From an uncultured Pseudomonadota bacterium (GTDB taxonomy: Bacteria; Pseudomonadota; Alphaproteobacteria; RF32; CAG-239), in NCBI GenBank assembly GCA_949292335.1, contig CASEYY010000008.1, positions 1 through 32,162 of the forward strand: a DNA stretch of 32,162 bases, read 5' to 3'. Below are positions 1-6,581 of the stretch, one piece after another (within the stretch, counting starts at the first letter, position 1; the number at the start of each line of letters is the position of its first letter). A program made the position numbers and the translations under genes. Below the pieces are notes generated by a model. The model had not been told where the DNA came from. It made no database searches and saw only the letters and a program-made list of their open reading frames with translations.

Positions 1-313
1 AAAAATTACCCATTGACATATTACCCACATCACTCCCCGAATTCGGTAAAGAATTTTGAGCAAGTTGACTGGTGTTGTTTACCTCCTGATTTTGCTCTAA
101 TAATTTTTTTATTCTGGCATAAGGGTTGATTGAACCTGCAAAACTTGATTTTGTATCCGGCTCTGTGAAATTATTATAGGCCTGATTTTGAATATTTGCA
201 GTCAATGTATTTTGCATATTCTCAATATTTGGAGATATATGCGAATTGCCGAAGCCAAAATTGTTGTCAGGTGAGTTGCCCCAAAAGTTGGTGCTATATT
301 GCGGATAAACCAT
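1..313 (-). pseudogene. Truncated orphan copy of the shared toxin N-terminal region (runs off window start)
   Basis: Reading the minus strand from an ATG at 313 gives a frame open to position 1, starting MVYPQYSTNFWGNSP. It matches the central part of the shared N-terminal region of the proteins at 2196-2990 and 3909-5135 (motifs TNFWG, SPDNNFGFG, ISPNIEN) and also the linker motif SINPYARIKxLLEQN of the GH108 protein. The first 60 or so residues of the family, from MDxYxKYKSPLGY to the NNQGIT motif, are missing. They are replaced by an out-of-frame piece of the regulator gene (305-422). DNA identity to the intact copy is very high: 214-294 against 2714-2794 differ at 3 positions of 81. The C-terminal domain lies outside the window. 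I read it as a displaced or silent cassette; it could still be expressed if the ATG at 313 is used, but no ribosome binding site is seen before it. Confidence 0.7.
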
Positions 314-422
314 ATGACAAATTGGCAAGATGTTAGTTTCTTTCCCTGTTTTTGATTAATCAAAAATTGTTGATATTGGATTTTTTTGAAATATTCGCGA
401 AACGGTGCAAATTTTTTATCCC
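305..422 (-). repeat. 118-bp duplicated fragment of the XRE regulator gene
   Basis: Positions 305-422 match 6706-6823, inside the regulator gene at 6588-7271, with one mismatch (position 314). The matched part encodes the C-terminal region around FAPFREYFKK and QGKKLTSCQFV. On one side it is fused to the truncated toxin cassette (1-313) and on the other to the 66-bp repeat at 455-520. An 88-residue reading frame at 202-468 runs through it but is a chimera of these pieces and not a gene in its own right. Confidence 0.9.
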
Positions 423-454
423 ATAGAATCAATATTTTTGTTTGATATAGTTTT

Positions 455-520
455 ATTACTTTTATCAAATTTGGTTATCCATGGGTTGTTTATGGAGATA
501 TGGGATAGGCTTTAACCTTA
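455..520. repeat. Direct repeat A, copy 1 (module boundary)
   Basis: This stretch matches 3297-3362 in the same orientation, with about 9 differences over 66 bp and the shared core TTTATGGAGAT. The similarity extends weakly to 441/3281 with small gaps. The two copies bracket the module that holds the candidate toxin at 2196-2990 and the membrane proteins at 518-2120. The copy touches the 3' end of the membrane protein gene at 518-1402. Confidence 0.8.
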
Positions 521-1402
521 TTCTTTCTGCAATATATTCTTATCTGAGATATTCCAAAACCAAGCCATTGCTCCATAATAGACTAGGCGAATAACTGCGG
601 AAAATAAAATATAATATGTAAAAAAAACAAATCCTGATAATTCACTATAAAAGGTTCTAAAGAAAAATACTTCACCGGTTATGCAGCTTAAAGCCAAGGT
701 CAGACTTAATATTAATTTCCCGATAAAATATTTATTTTTTGAATGTTTTTTGTGGTTACAAATAGTTATGAATATTTGGGGTAACTTAATATAAATAAAC
801 CATAAGATAAACGGCACCAAAAGAATACAATAGAAAATTGTTGCAACTGACGGAAATATAAATAACGAAACTAAAAACAGCAAAATTCCCAAAAGCAACG
901 GATGCTTTTTTAAAATCTTAATATTTTTTTCTTCCGATAACACAAGTCGGTAAAGAGTGTAAAGAAACAGCATATACAAAATAAAAGGAGAAAACATAAA
1001 CAAAAGACCTATTATGGTATTTTTTATACTTTCATCTGTTATTATCAATAAATCTTCTAGGATAGTTCTTATTCCAAAAGCTGATATAAATATAATCATT
1101 TCAGGAATTAGAAAACGTAATTTACAGCTTAAAGGGAAAAAACGAACCGTAATAATTTTGAATAAAGTGTAATAAGTAAACACAAACCAGAAATACATAA
1201 ATAAATTTTTTTCAGCAAAATGACAAATTTGGTTTAAATCTTCTCTAAACCAATGAAAATAGCTACTCCATCCGAATTCTAAATAGTTGCCAACATCAAC
1301 ACATACCGAATTATCTCTCCCCATATCAGCAAAAAACCAGTAACTATTGATAACGAGGATAATAAATAACAATTCTAAAAAAAGATATTTGGCTATTTTC
1401 AT
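518..1402 (-). CDS. Multi-pass membrane protein, candidate immunity protein (paralogue of 1515-2120)
   Basis: A 294-residue hydrophobic protein with about seven predicted membrane segments (near residues 5-23, 68-88, 98-112, 128-150, 168-205, 228-250, 258-283). No known family is recognised. Its C-terminal half aligns with the protein at 1515-2120: both have FIFP or LIFP near the start of the block, a Gly-Glu pair inside a membrane segment (G243-E244 here, G78-E79 there), and about 28 residues later the motif R-[LI]-[VI]-x-Y-[GA]-A-M-x-W-x-W (from R272 here). The N-terminal half has no counterpart there and carries four cysteines in the first 95 residues. The ATG at 1402 follows an AGGA ribosome binding site. 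It is the third gene of the module headed by the candidate toxin at 2196-2990, 112 bp after its paralogue. Its role as toxin immunity is inferred from position and duplication only. Confidence 0.65.
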   Translation of the reverse strand: MKIAKYLFLELLFIILVINSYWFFADMGRDNSVCVDVGNYLEFGWSSYFHWFREDLNQICHFAEKNLFMYFWFVFTYYTLFKIITVRFFPLSCKLRFLIPEMIIFISAFGIRTILEDLLIITDESIKNTIIGLLFMFSPFILYMLFLYTLYRLVLSEEKNIKILKKHPLLLGILLFLVSLFIFPSVATIFYCILLVPFILWFIYIKLPQIFITICNHKKHSKNKYFIGKLILSLTLALSCITGEVFFFRTFYSELSGFVFFTYYILFSAVIRLVYYGAMAWFWNISDKNILQKE

Positions 1403-1514
1403 TGGTTAGATCCTTTATCGTTTAATTTTTCCACGATTGATTTAAGTAATATTCTTGAGCTTTTTTGCTATATTCATTAATAATTGCTGAGAGTAATTAT
1501 AAGTATTGAGAAGG

Positions 1515-2120
1515 TTACCATAAAGAATGTGTGTGCCAAAATTCTTTTAAAGTGTTCATTGATGTGTCTATTTCTTGTTGAACAGCTAAAGGAATAACAC
1601 AATTTCTATCCTCTAAACAAGCCAGTTGATAACTATCATAATCAGAACTTTCAGGAGCAATACTCATAAGATATACCAAACGACCTGTAGATATCATTGT
1701 TATAAATACAACAGTAATAATGCCCCATTTGATCTTGGGAAAAGGCCTAAAAATTTGGGGCTGCCATACCCAAATCATAGCAGCATAAGCAATTATTCTT
1801 AATATCAATATGAACAAGGCAATTACCAAAATAGACAACAAAACATTTTTGGGTAAGTATGCTAAAACAACCAAAGTTAAAATTTCACCCAGAGTTAAAA
1901 CCAAATTAAAAATAACAATAAGCGGAATTTTCCAGATTAGCGAGTAATTGGTAATATCTTGCAAATTGCCGTTAAAAACAAATTTCCAAATTAAAAAAGG
2001 AACAATAAACCCAACATAAATCGGTGGAATAATCATGATAAAAAATGCAAATGACCATGGAAATATTAACGTTGATAAAAGTAATCCTAAAGTAATAAAC
2101 GTTTTCTTTTTAGTTGTCAT
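1515..2120 (-). CDS. Multi-pass membrane protein, candidate immunity protein
   Basis: A 201-residue protein with about five membrane segments (near residues 8-30, 32-50, 63-90, 92-118, 132-152) and a hydrophilic C-terminal tail of about 50 residues with Cys168 and Cys174. The start ATG at 2120 is preceded by an AGGTGA ribosome binding site. It lies 75 bp downstream of the candidate toxin at 2196-2990, separated by a strong hairpin, and 112 bp upstream of its paralogue at 518-1402. The shared Gly-Glu in a membrane segment and the R-x-x-x-Y-A-A-M-x-W-x-W motif link the two. Tandem homologous membrane genes behind a variable-tail toxin are a usual layout for immunity arrays, and a membrane location would suit a periplasm- or membrane-acting toxin. 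No family name can be given, and a transport or holin-like role is not excluded. Confidence 0.65.
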   Translation of the reverse strand: MTTKKKTFITLGLLLSTLIFPWSFAFFIMIIPPIYVGFIVPFLIWKFVFNGNLQDITNYSLIWKIPLIVIFNLVLTLGEILTLVVLAYLPKNVLLSILVIALFILILRIIAYAAMIWVWQPQIFRPFPKIKWGIITVVFITMISTGRLVYLMSIAPESSDYDSYQLACLEDRNCVIPLAVQQEIDTSMNTLKEFWHTHSLW

Positions 2121-2160
2121 TATATCACCTATAGTTAATTTTTATAAAATAATAAATTAA

Positions 2161-2188
2161 GAATAGCCGATTTGTCAATCGGCTATTC
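2161..2188 (-). terminator. Perfect 12-bp hairpin between candidate toxin and immunity genes
   Basis: A perfect inverted repeat (GAATAGCCGATT, loop TGTC, AATCGGCTATTC) begins 7 bp after the stop codon of 2196-2990. On the minus strand it is followed by a T-rich but broken run, so it could be a leaky terminator, an mRNA-stabilising 3' end, or a device that sets the ratio of toxin to immunity message. It is not a clean intrinsic terminator. Confidence 0.6.
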
Positions 2189-2195
2189 ATTATTT

Positions 2196-2990
2196 TTAAG
2201 GAATTAAATGCTTATAGTTACTAGGTAAATAGTCACGACATACCTGTGTGTTGCCAGCTTTATAACCTCTCCAAGCAGATTGAACATCATTTTTGAAGTC
2301 TTTCCAATTATCCTGCAATATACCGCTCATACCGCCATATTGCTTTCTTAAATCTGGATTAGTTGTTTTTTTATAAAAATCAATAAGTTCTTTTCCTGCA
2401 CCACCGACGATGGTTTCTGCTAAAGATGTTAAACCTCCGCTGGCTCCTACACAACTAACTGCATTATGTTTGTTTACATCAGAAATCGGAATATTATGCA
2501 AATCTTGAGCTAATTGACCAGCCTGTTGAACAGATGGCGTTCCGTATTTTTTTGCTATACCGTAAGCTCCTTCTTTCTTGTATACGTTATATATATCATC
2601 TATAGTCTGTCCCAATTTTAAACCAAGTTGCAGCTTGATAGATGAAGGCACATCCTCGACTGCATTATCCACTAAATCTGCCCCAGCATTTTTAAGGCTT
2701 ACATTTTGGTTCCGCATATTCTCAATATTTGGAGATATATGCGAATTGCCGAAGCCAAAGTTGTTGTCAGGTGATTTGCCCCAAAAGTTAGTGCCATGTT
2801 GAGGATAATTTTTTGTTATCCCTTGATTGTTGTAGTTCTGGATGATTTGGTTTTCTCTTTGTTGACGAGCCATTTGATAGGCTATCTCATCACGCAATGT
2901 GAACCCGCTGTGGTCAACACCATAGGTATCAATATGATTTTTACCGGACTGATAGCCAAGCGGCGATTTATATTTTGCATACCAATCCAT
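2196..2990 (-). CDS. Candidate polymorphic toxin: shared N-terminal region plus unrecognised C-terminal domain
   Basis: A 264-residue protein with no signal peptide. Residues 1-95 are the region shared with the GH108 protein at 3909-5135 (KYKSPLGYQ, YGVDHSGF, AYQMARQQRENQII, TNFWG, NNFGFG). Residues 105-264 are unrelated to it. The C-terminal part contains K174-HNAVSC180, a Gly/Ala-rich helix-like stretch, GKELIDFYKK (199-208), and a late D-x-x-x-D-F-K-N-D segment (227-235). Its His, Lys-Glu and Asp pattern could be catalytic, but I do not recognise the family. Two mutually homologous membrane proteins follow it. The gene starts 18 nt after a strong terminator hairpin and lacks a good ribosome binding site (only AAAGAAA), so expression may be low, attenuated or absent. 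The N-terminus would be a delivery or adaptor region by analogy with polymorphic toxins; that is inference. Confidence 0.7.
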   Translation of the reverse strand: MDWYAKYKSPLGYQSGKNHIDTYGVDHSGFTLRDEIAYQMARQQRENQIIQNYNNQGITKNYPQHGTNFWGKSPDNNFGFGNSHISPNIENMRNQNVSLKNAGADLVDNAVEDVPSSIKLQLGLKLGQTIDDIYNVYKKEGAYGIAKKYGTPSVQQAGQLAQDLHNIPISDVNKHNAVSCVGASGGLTSLAETIVGGAGKELIDFYKKTTNPDLRKQYGGMSGILQDNWKDFKNDVQSAWRGYKAGNTQVCRDYLPSNYKHLIP

Positions 2991-3007
2991 TTTCTTTTTT
3001 CTTTGAT

Positions 3008-3042
3008 AAAAAAACGCCTTGGGCTTAAAAAGCCCAAAGCGT
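3008..3042 (-). terminator. Intrinsic terminator immediately upstream of the 2990 start codon
   Basis: A 13-position stem with one mismatch (ACGCCTTGGGCTT against AAGCCCAAAGCGT as read on the plus strand) is followed on the minus strand by seven T residues. It is a textbook Rho-independent terminator for minus-strand transcription, ending about 18 nt before the start codon of the candidate toxin. No gene on that strand ends just before it. Confidence 0.8.
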
Positions 3043-3050
3043 TGGAGTTA

Positions 3051-3087
3051 AAAACAAAAAAGCGGCCTAATCTTATAGGTCGCTTTT
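3051..3087 (-). terminator. Second tandem terminator-like hairpin
   Basis: The stem AAAAGCGGCCTA/TATAGGTCGCTTTT has one imperfect pair. On the minus strand it is followed by TTTTTTGTTTTT. It sits just upstream of the terminator at 3008-3042, giving two terminators in series in front of the candidate toxin gene. Confidence 0.65.
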
Positions 3088-3222
3088 CATGATACACTAA
3101 TGTACCATACCGATATTTGTATACCCACCCGACGGGTTAGTCAATATCTTGTGAAAAAATAAATTAAAAATTGTGGATAAGTTAACCTGTACTCAATGCT
3201 TGTTTTCACCAACTACCCGCTC

Positions 3223-3255
3223 CGAACCGGCACGGCCTTGCAGCCAACAGATTTT
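3223..3255 (-). repeat. tRNA-Leu fragment, likely attachment-site remnant
   Basis: Thirty-three bases match 8747-8779 inside tRNA-Leu(UAA), in the same orientation, with one mismatch at 3242. The matched part spans the T-loop and T-stem, the long variable arm and the 3' side of the anticodon stem-loop, the portion typically copied when a tyrosine recombinase integrates at a tRNA gene. The fragment lies in a 317-bp stretch without a gene (3098-3414). The rest of that stretch holds direct repeat A copy 2 and AT-rich sequence in which I see no further gene. Confidence 0.7.
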
Positions 3256-3296
3256 TTAACCCGTGGACACAATCGGTTTATTTGGTATAGGTTTTA

Positions 3297-3362
3297 ATTA
3301 CTTTTATCAAATCAGGCTATCTACGGGGTGTTTATGGAGATTTAGGATAGGTTTTAACCTTA
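3297..3362. repeat. Direct repeat A, copy 2 (module boundary)
   Basis: This is the partner of 455-520, about 86% identical over 66 bp and in the same orientation. It lies just upstream of the promoter region of the plus-strand gene at 3415-3912, so it may also carry regulatory sequence. I see no coding content in it. Confidence 0.8.
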
Positions 3363-3414
3363 TTTTCAACTTTTGAGATTATAATTATTATAACTTATCC
3401 TTAGGAGTTTGAGA

Positions 3415-3912
3415 ATGAAAAAGGTTGTTCTACTGTTTTTTAGTATATTATTTTTAAGTACAAATATTTTTGCACAAGAACCTGAGTATAAAAGCTCAAA
3501 CGAACCTGATGTTACGCGTATGGACACTCCAGAATTACGAGCTTATGCTGAAAAAAAAGCACAAGAAATGGATGATTATTGCACAAAAAAATGTATGAAT
3601 GATAAAGATCAAGAAACAACTGCCGGAATGGCTAAAAATGCATATGCCATGAATGAATGTATGTTTGATGCCGTTAAAGCCGAAATTATCAAAGGTTTTA
3701 ATGAAGAACAACAACAAGAAATGCTTGAGGTCGTAAAGCAATTACGAACATACACTTATAAATTCAGTGAAATTTATTTTAATGCAAACAAATATTGTTA
3801 CGGACGTTGTGGAACTATGGCATCATTATTCCCTATTGCTGATGAGGGAATAATGATGCGTGATTTGTTAGCCAGACTGCTTTTTTTAAATTGGCATAAA
3901 GGGGGGTACTAA
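3415..3912 (+). CDS. Secreted LprI-like (lysozyme inhibitor-like) protein, candidate periplasmic immunity protein
   Basis: A 165-residue protein with a clear signal peptide (MKKVVLLFFSILFLSTNIFA, cleavage before QEP). The ATG at 3415 is preferred over an in-frame TTG at 3409 because AGGAG sits 7 nt before it. The mature part has cysteines in CTKKC, MNEC and YCYGRC and ends with GTMASLFPIADEG...RDLLARL. The MNEC helix, the spaced second cysteine cluster and the final helix recall the DUF1311/LprI lysozyme-inhibitor family. That is resemblance by eye, not a firm match. The gene converges on the GH108 muramidase gene, their stop codons overlapping by 4 bp (3909-3912). A periplasmic lysozyme-inhibitor-like partner beside a muramidase is what an immunity protein against a cell-wall toxin should look like, though convergent orientation is unusual for an effector/immunity pair. 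Confidence 0.6.
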   Translation: MKKVVLLFFSILFLSTNIFAQEPEYKSSNEPDVTRMDTPELRAYAEKKAQEMDDYCTKKCMNDKDQETTAGMAKNAYAMNECMFDAVKAEIIKGFNEEQQQEMLEVVKQLRTYTYKFSEIYFNANKYCYGRCGTMASLFPIADEGIMMRDLLARLLFLNWHKGGY

Positions 3913-5135
3913 TAAATAGCCGCCTCATGATGACGTTTTCGCAATTTTTGAATACGATTTAAATTGCCTCTAAATTTATTTTGGTAACTTGGATTTTCTC
4001 TTTTCCAAGCTTCTTCGCGGCGATTTAAGAAATATTCATCTAATTTAGCTTTTTCATAGTCAGTTAGATTATTGAGAGCCGATATAGTTTCACTTCCCAT
4101 AACACTAACAGTATCTTCTGGATCAACCTTAACATGTTGCGAAGTAACTTCATTAAGCCCTTCCTGTAACCATCTGGCAATTTCATCAGGACTATGGTTA
4201 ACATAGGTATCATATATACTTTCTCTTAATATTTTAGATTTAATTTCTGGAATACGATATTGCGTATAAAAATCCATACAATAAATTGTATTTGCCTGTT
4301 CTCTGGTCAAATCATCAACTTTGTCCGGATACTTACCTTTATATTCAGGATGAGCAGCAAAAAAGTTATTCAGTGTACGTTGTGTAATTCCCATATTAGT
4401 CGGTTGGTCAATTTTGGTAGGATTAGTTTCTAAACCACCTTCAAATTCACTTACCATATCGCCAAGTTGATTGAAAATCTGCATATAAGGTTCTTCTGCA
4501 TTAATATTATTCAAATCTCTACACATTGGGCTATATATACTTTTTGATTTTAATGGCATATACAAGTCTTCATCATGCGGGAATTTAATATTTTCATGAA
4601 TAATATATGTTTGATTAGCAACATCACTCATCGTACTAGGGTTAGTATGTTGTGCTAATTGGTAAGAATTAGCGTCATTGCCAATCTTTTTAGGATATAA
4701 AGCAGAGTTAATTTCCTGGTTTTGAGTATAATCATTTTGTTCTAATAATTGTTTTATTCTGGCATAAGGGTTGATTGAATTGCTAAAACTTGAATTTGGT
4801 CCTGCCATTGCGGAAGTGCCATAAGCCTGATTTTGAACATTTGGCACGGGCGTGTTTTGTATATTCTCAATATTTGAGGATATTTGCGAAGAACCGAAGC
4901 CAAAGTTGTTGTCAGGTGAGTTGCCCCAAAAGTTGGTGCCTGGTTGCGGATAGTCTTGGGTTATGCCTTGATTGTTATAATTTTTAATAATTTGGTTTTC
5001 TCTTTGCTGACGAGCCATTTGATAAGCTAACTCATCACGAGTAGTAAAACCGCTGTGGTCAACGCCATAGCTATCAATATGATTTTCACCGGTTTGATAA
5101 CCAAGCGGTGATTTATATTTGCTGTAAAAGTCCAT
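3909..5135 (-). CDS. GH108-type muramidase with shared N-terminal toxin region
   Basis: A 408-residue protein starting at the ATG at 5135, after AAGGAG at good spacing; an upstream in-frame start at 5183 is less likely. Residues 1-95 are the region shared with 2196-2990. Residues 114-140 are a linker with SINPYARIKQLLEQN, also in the truncated copy at 1-313. Residues about 222-320 fit the GH108 lysozyme family: EFEGG with Glu232 as the likely catalytic acid, then NPT..DQPTNMGIT, YDTYVNHSP, and ARWLQEGLN. Residues 325-395 (DTVSVMGSETISAL, NPSYQNKFRGNLNRI) fit the peptidoglycan-binding half usually paired with GH108. It should cleave the glycan strands of peptidoglycan. There is no signal peptide, so it needs a holin or a secretion system to reach the wall. 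Phage endolysins of this family normally lack the long N-terminal extension. It converges with the LprI-like gene. Confidence 0.8.
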   Translation of the reverse strand: MDFYSKYKSPLGYQTGENHIDSYGVDHSGFTTRDELAYQMARQQRENQIIKNYNNQGITQDYPQPGTNFWGNSPDNNFGFGSSQISSNIENIQNTPVPNVQNQAYGTSAMAGPNSSFSNSINPYARIKQLLEQNDYTQNQEINSALYPKKIGNDANSYQLAQHTNPSTMSDVANQTYIIHENIKFPHDEDLYMPLKSKSIYSPMCRDLNNINAEEPYMQIFNQLGDMVSEFEGGLETNPTKIDQPTNMGITQRTLNNFFAAHPEYKGKYPDKVDDLTREQANTIYCMDFYTQYRIPEIKSKILRESIYDTYVNHSPDEIARWLQEGLNEVTSQHVKVDPEDTVSVMGSETISALNNLTDYEKAKLDEYFLNRREEAWKRENPSYQNKFRGNLNRIQKLRKRHHEAAIY

Positions 5136-5222
5136 GTTATTTCTCCTTATCTGATAAAAAGTTAAAATTACAATGGACATCATAAATTATTTTAAAAAGC
5201 CTTGTCTATCCGCTATAAAATG

Positions 5223-5255
5223 TAAAAGCTAGCTTTTGTGTGCTATGGCTAAAAA
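5223..5255. repeat. 33-bp direct repeat B, copy 1
   Basis: Matches 6582-6614 with one mismatch (5243). It corresponds to the last codons and stop of the regulator gene, with the perfect palindrome AAAAGCTAGCTTTT at one end. Here it overlaps the stop codon of the membrane protein gene at 5249-5764. The two copies bracket a 1,359-bp unit that contains the transglycosylase-like protein and its membrane partner. Confidence 0.9.
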
Positions 5256-5764
5256 AAGAAAAATAAGCTTATGAATGTTAAGATAATGAGTCCAAGTAAA
5301 CATAAGACTACATTAGGTTTTATATATTTTACAACAATTGCCACGACAAAAAAAGGCCACAGAAATTGTAAACTGCCTAACAAAGATGTATAAACCATTA
5401 CAAAATCTGACCATTTATATATATTGCCTAGCCAATAGATGATGAATACTACGCCAATTTCACTTATTCGCCACAACAATGAAGGAGACATACCTACTAT
5501 TTTACATCTGACATAATCAAATAAAAGATATAATATCAGATAAGATATATAAGCGGCAAAATAAAATTCATTTGTAAAAACGCATGGCTTTCCATCCAAT
5601 GCCTGATATAACTCGCCATACTTCCATAGAAGAATATCACAACTATCTCCCTGAGAATTATTTCCCCAAATGATGTCAAAAATAAATGAGGCTATGGCCA
5701 ACACAAATAAATACCACAACAAGTATAATAGTGTTCGTTTACTTATTATCAAACTTCTTGTCAT
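5249..5764 (-). CDS. Four-helix membrane protein, candidate immunity to the adjacent transglycosylase
   Basis: A 171-residue protein with four predicted membrane segments (near residues 9-31, 66-85, 97-118, 122-168, the last perhaps two helices) and a Cys-containing loop between the first two (CDILLW to KPCVF). Its ATG directly follows the stop codon of the transglycosylase-like gene (TAAATG, no spacer), so the two are almost certainly translated as a unit. The stop lies inside direct repeat B, and the protein ends in a run of Phe residues. No family is recognised. The coupling, membrane location and mobile-looking unit suggest an immunity protein guarding the periplasm. A phage holin is the main alternative, but holins are usually shorter and less variable in layout. 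Confidence 0.65.
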   Translation of the reverse strand: MTRSLIISKRTLLYLLWYLFVLAIASFIFDIIWGNNSQGDSCDILLWKYGELYQALDGKPCVFTNEFYFAAYISYLILYLLFDYVRCKIVGMSPSLLWRISEIGVVFIIYWLGNIYKWSDFVMVYTSLLGSLQFLWPFFVVAIVVKYIKPNVVLCLLGLIILTFISLFFFF

Positions 5765-6499
5765 TTATTTCTCCCAAGGTTTATTATCATATATTGTTTT
5801 GGTTCTGGCTCCAAAATCATTAACTTCCATAGCTCCGGTATCATTCCACATTGTTCCTACCTTATCGGGCGTCGGATTGTGTATAGAATTTTGAAGCTGT
5901 TTTATAACTTGTACACCCAATTTAATATTTTGCTCAGGATTATAGGTGTCATATTGGGTATTCTTAAAATTTCCCCAAGTTTTGCCTTGAATGTTCATTG
6001 GCATCTGAGAACTTGAAATATGTAAATAATCAGCTAAATCATTCAATACAAACTTATGTCCTGTTGCATCTTCATTATACATAATTGCTTTTACAAGGTT
6101 GGGATCTACATTGTATTGTTGAGCATATTTTTCAATTATGTCAAGATTTTCATTTACATTATCTCGGCCATATTTTTCTATTGTATACCAAGGCATGTCA
6201 TAATCGGCGTCAGGGTTGTTTTCTATATCAATAAATAAATTGTTGCCTTGTTTTATATTTTCAATCCTTTCCTCACTGCCCATATAATTATCATAAGGTT
6301 TTATGGATTGTTGCTCAATATTTTGTTGAACATTTCTAAAATAATCTTTTTGTTTGGAATCATAAACAACATTTCCGTTTGAATTTGTTAAATAATAACC
6401 TATAGAGCCATCATTTCGAGTATAGGGAACTATATTGGCATTATTTTTATTAATAGATGTTACATTTGTTCCAAAAATTTTTCCAAAAGATTTGCTCAT
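5765..6499 (-). CDS. Lytic-transglycosylase/lysozyme-like protein, candidate cell-wall effector
   Basis: A 244-residue protein without a signal peptide. Residues 1-115 are of unknown kind and differ from the shared N-terminal region of the other two toxins, with a short β-rich-looking part (YTRNDGSIGYYLTNSNGNVVY). Residues 118-242 look like a lysozyme-fold transglycosylase: YAQQYNVDPNLVKAIMYNE with Glu143 in the catalytic position, MPMNI in the place of the usual GLMQ motif, NPEQNIKLGVQVIKQL, then GTMWNDTGA and DFGARTKTIYDNKPW, matching the end of SLT-type domains. The assignment is from motif order only. The start follows an AAAGG ribosome binding site. The gene lies 88 bp after the regulator and abuts its membrane partner. 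The 1,359-bp unit is flanked by direct repeat B. Confidence 0.7.
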   Translation of the reverse strand: MSKSFGKIFGTNVTSINKNNANIVPYTRNDGSIGYYLTNSNGNVVYDSKQKDYFRNVQQNIEQQSIKPYDNYMGSEERIENIKQGNNLFIDIENNPDADYDMPWYTIEKYGRDNVNENLDIIEKYAQQYNVDPNLVKAIMYNEDATGHKFVLNDLADYLHISSSQMPMNIQGKTWGNFKNTQYDTYNPEQNIKLGVQVIKQLQNSIHNPTPDKVGTMWNDTGAMEVNDFGARTKTIYDNKPWEK

Positions 6500-6581
6500 T
6501 GAAATTACCTTTCATCATAAAGTTAAAAATACTATAAAAATCTGAAAAAATTTATTTGGCAAATCAATGACCTATAGTTAA

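Noticed and set aside
202-468. 88-residue minus-strand protein with a lysine-rich start
   Set aside because: It is a frame running through three fused fragments (regulator copy, toxin cassette out of frame, repeat A) and has no homologue of its own.
2796-3092. 98-residue plus-strand protein
   Set aside because: It is antisense to the conserved toxin N-terminus and reads through both terminator hairpins; no coding evidence.
3909-6499. Phage lysis cassette (endolysin plus holin)
   Set aside because: Muramidase plus membrane protein would fit, but there are two or three such units, the muramidase has a long N-terminal extension shared with a non-lysozyme protein, a secreted inhibitor-like partner exists, and no phage structural genes are present. 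It stays as the main alternative.
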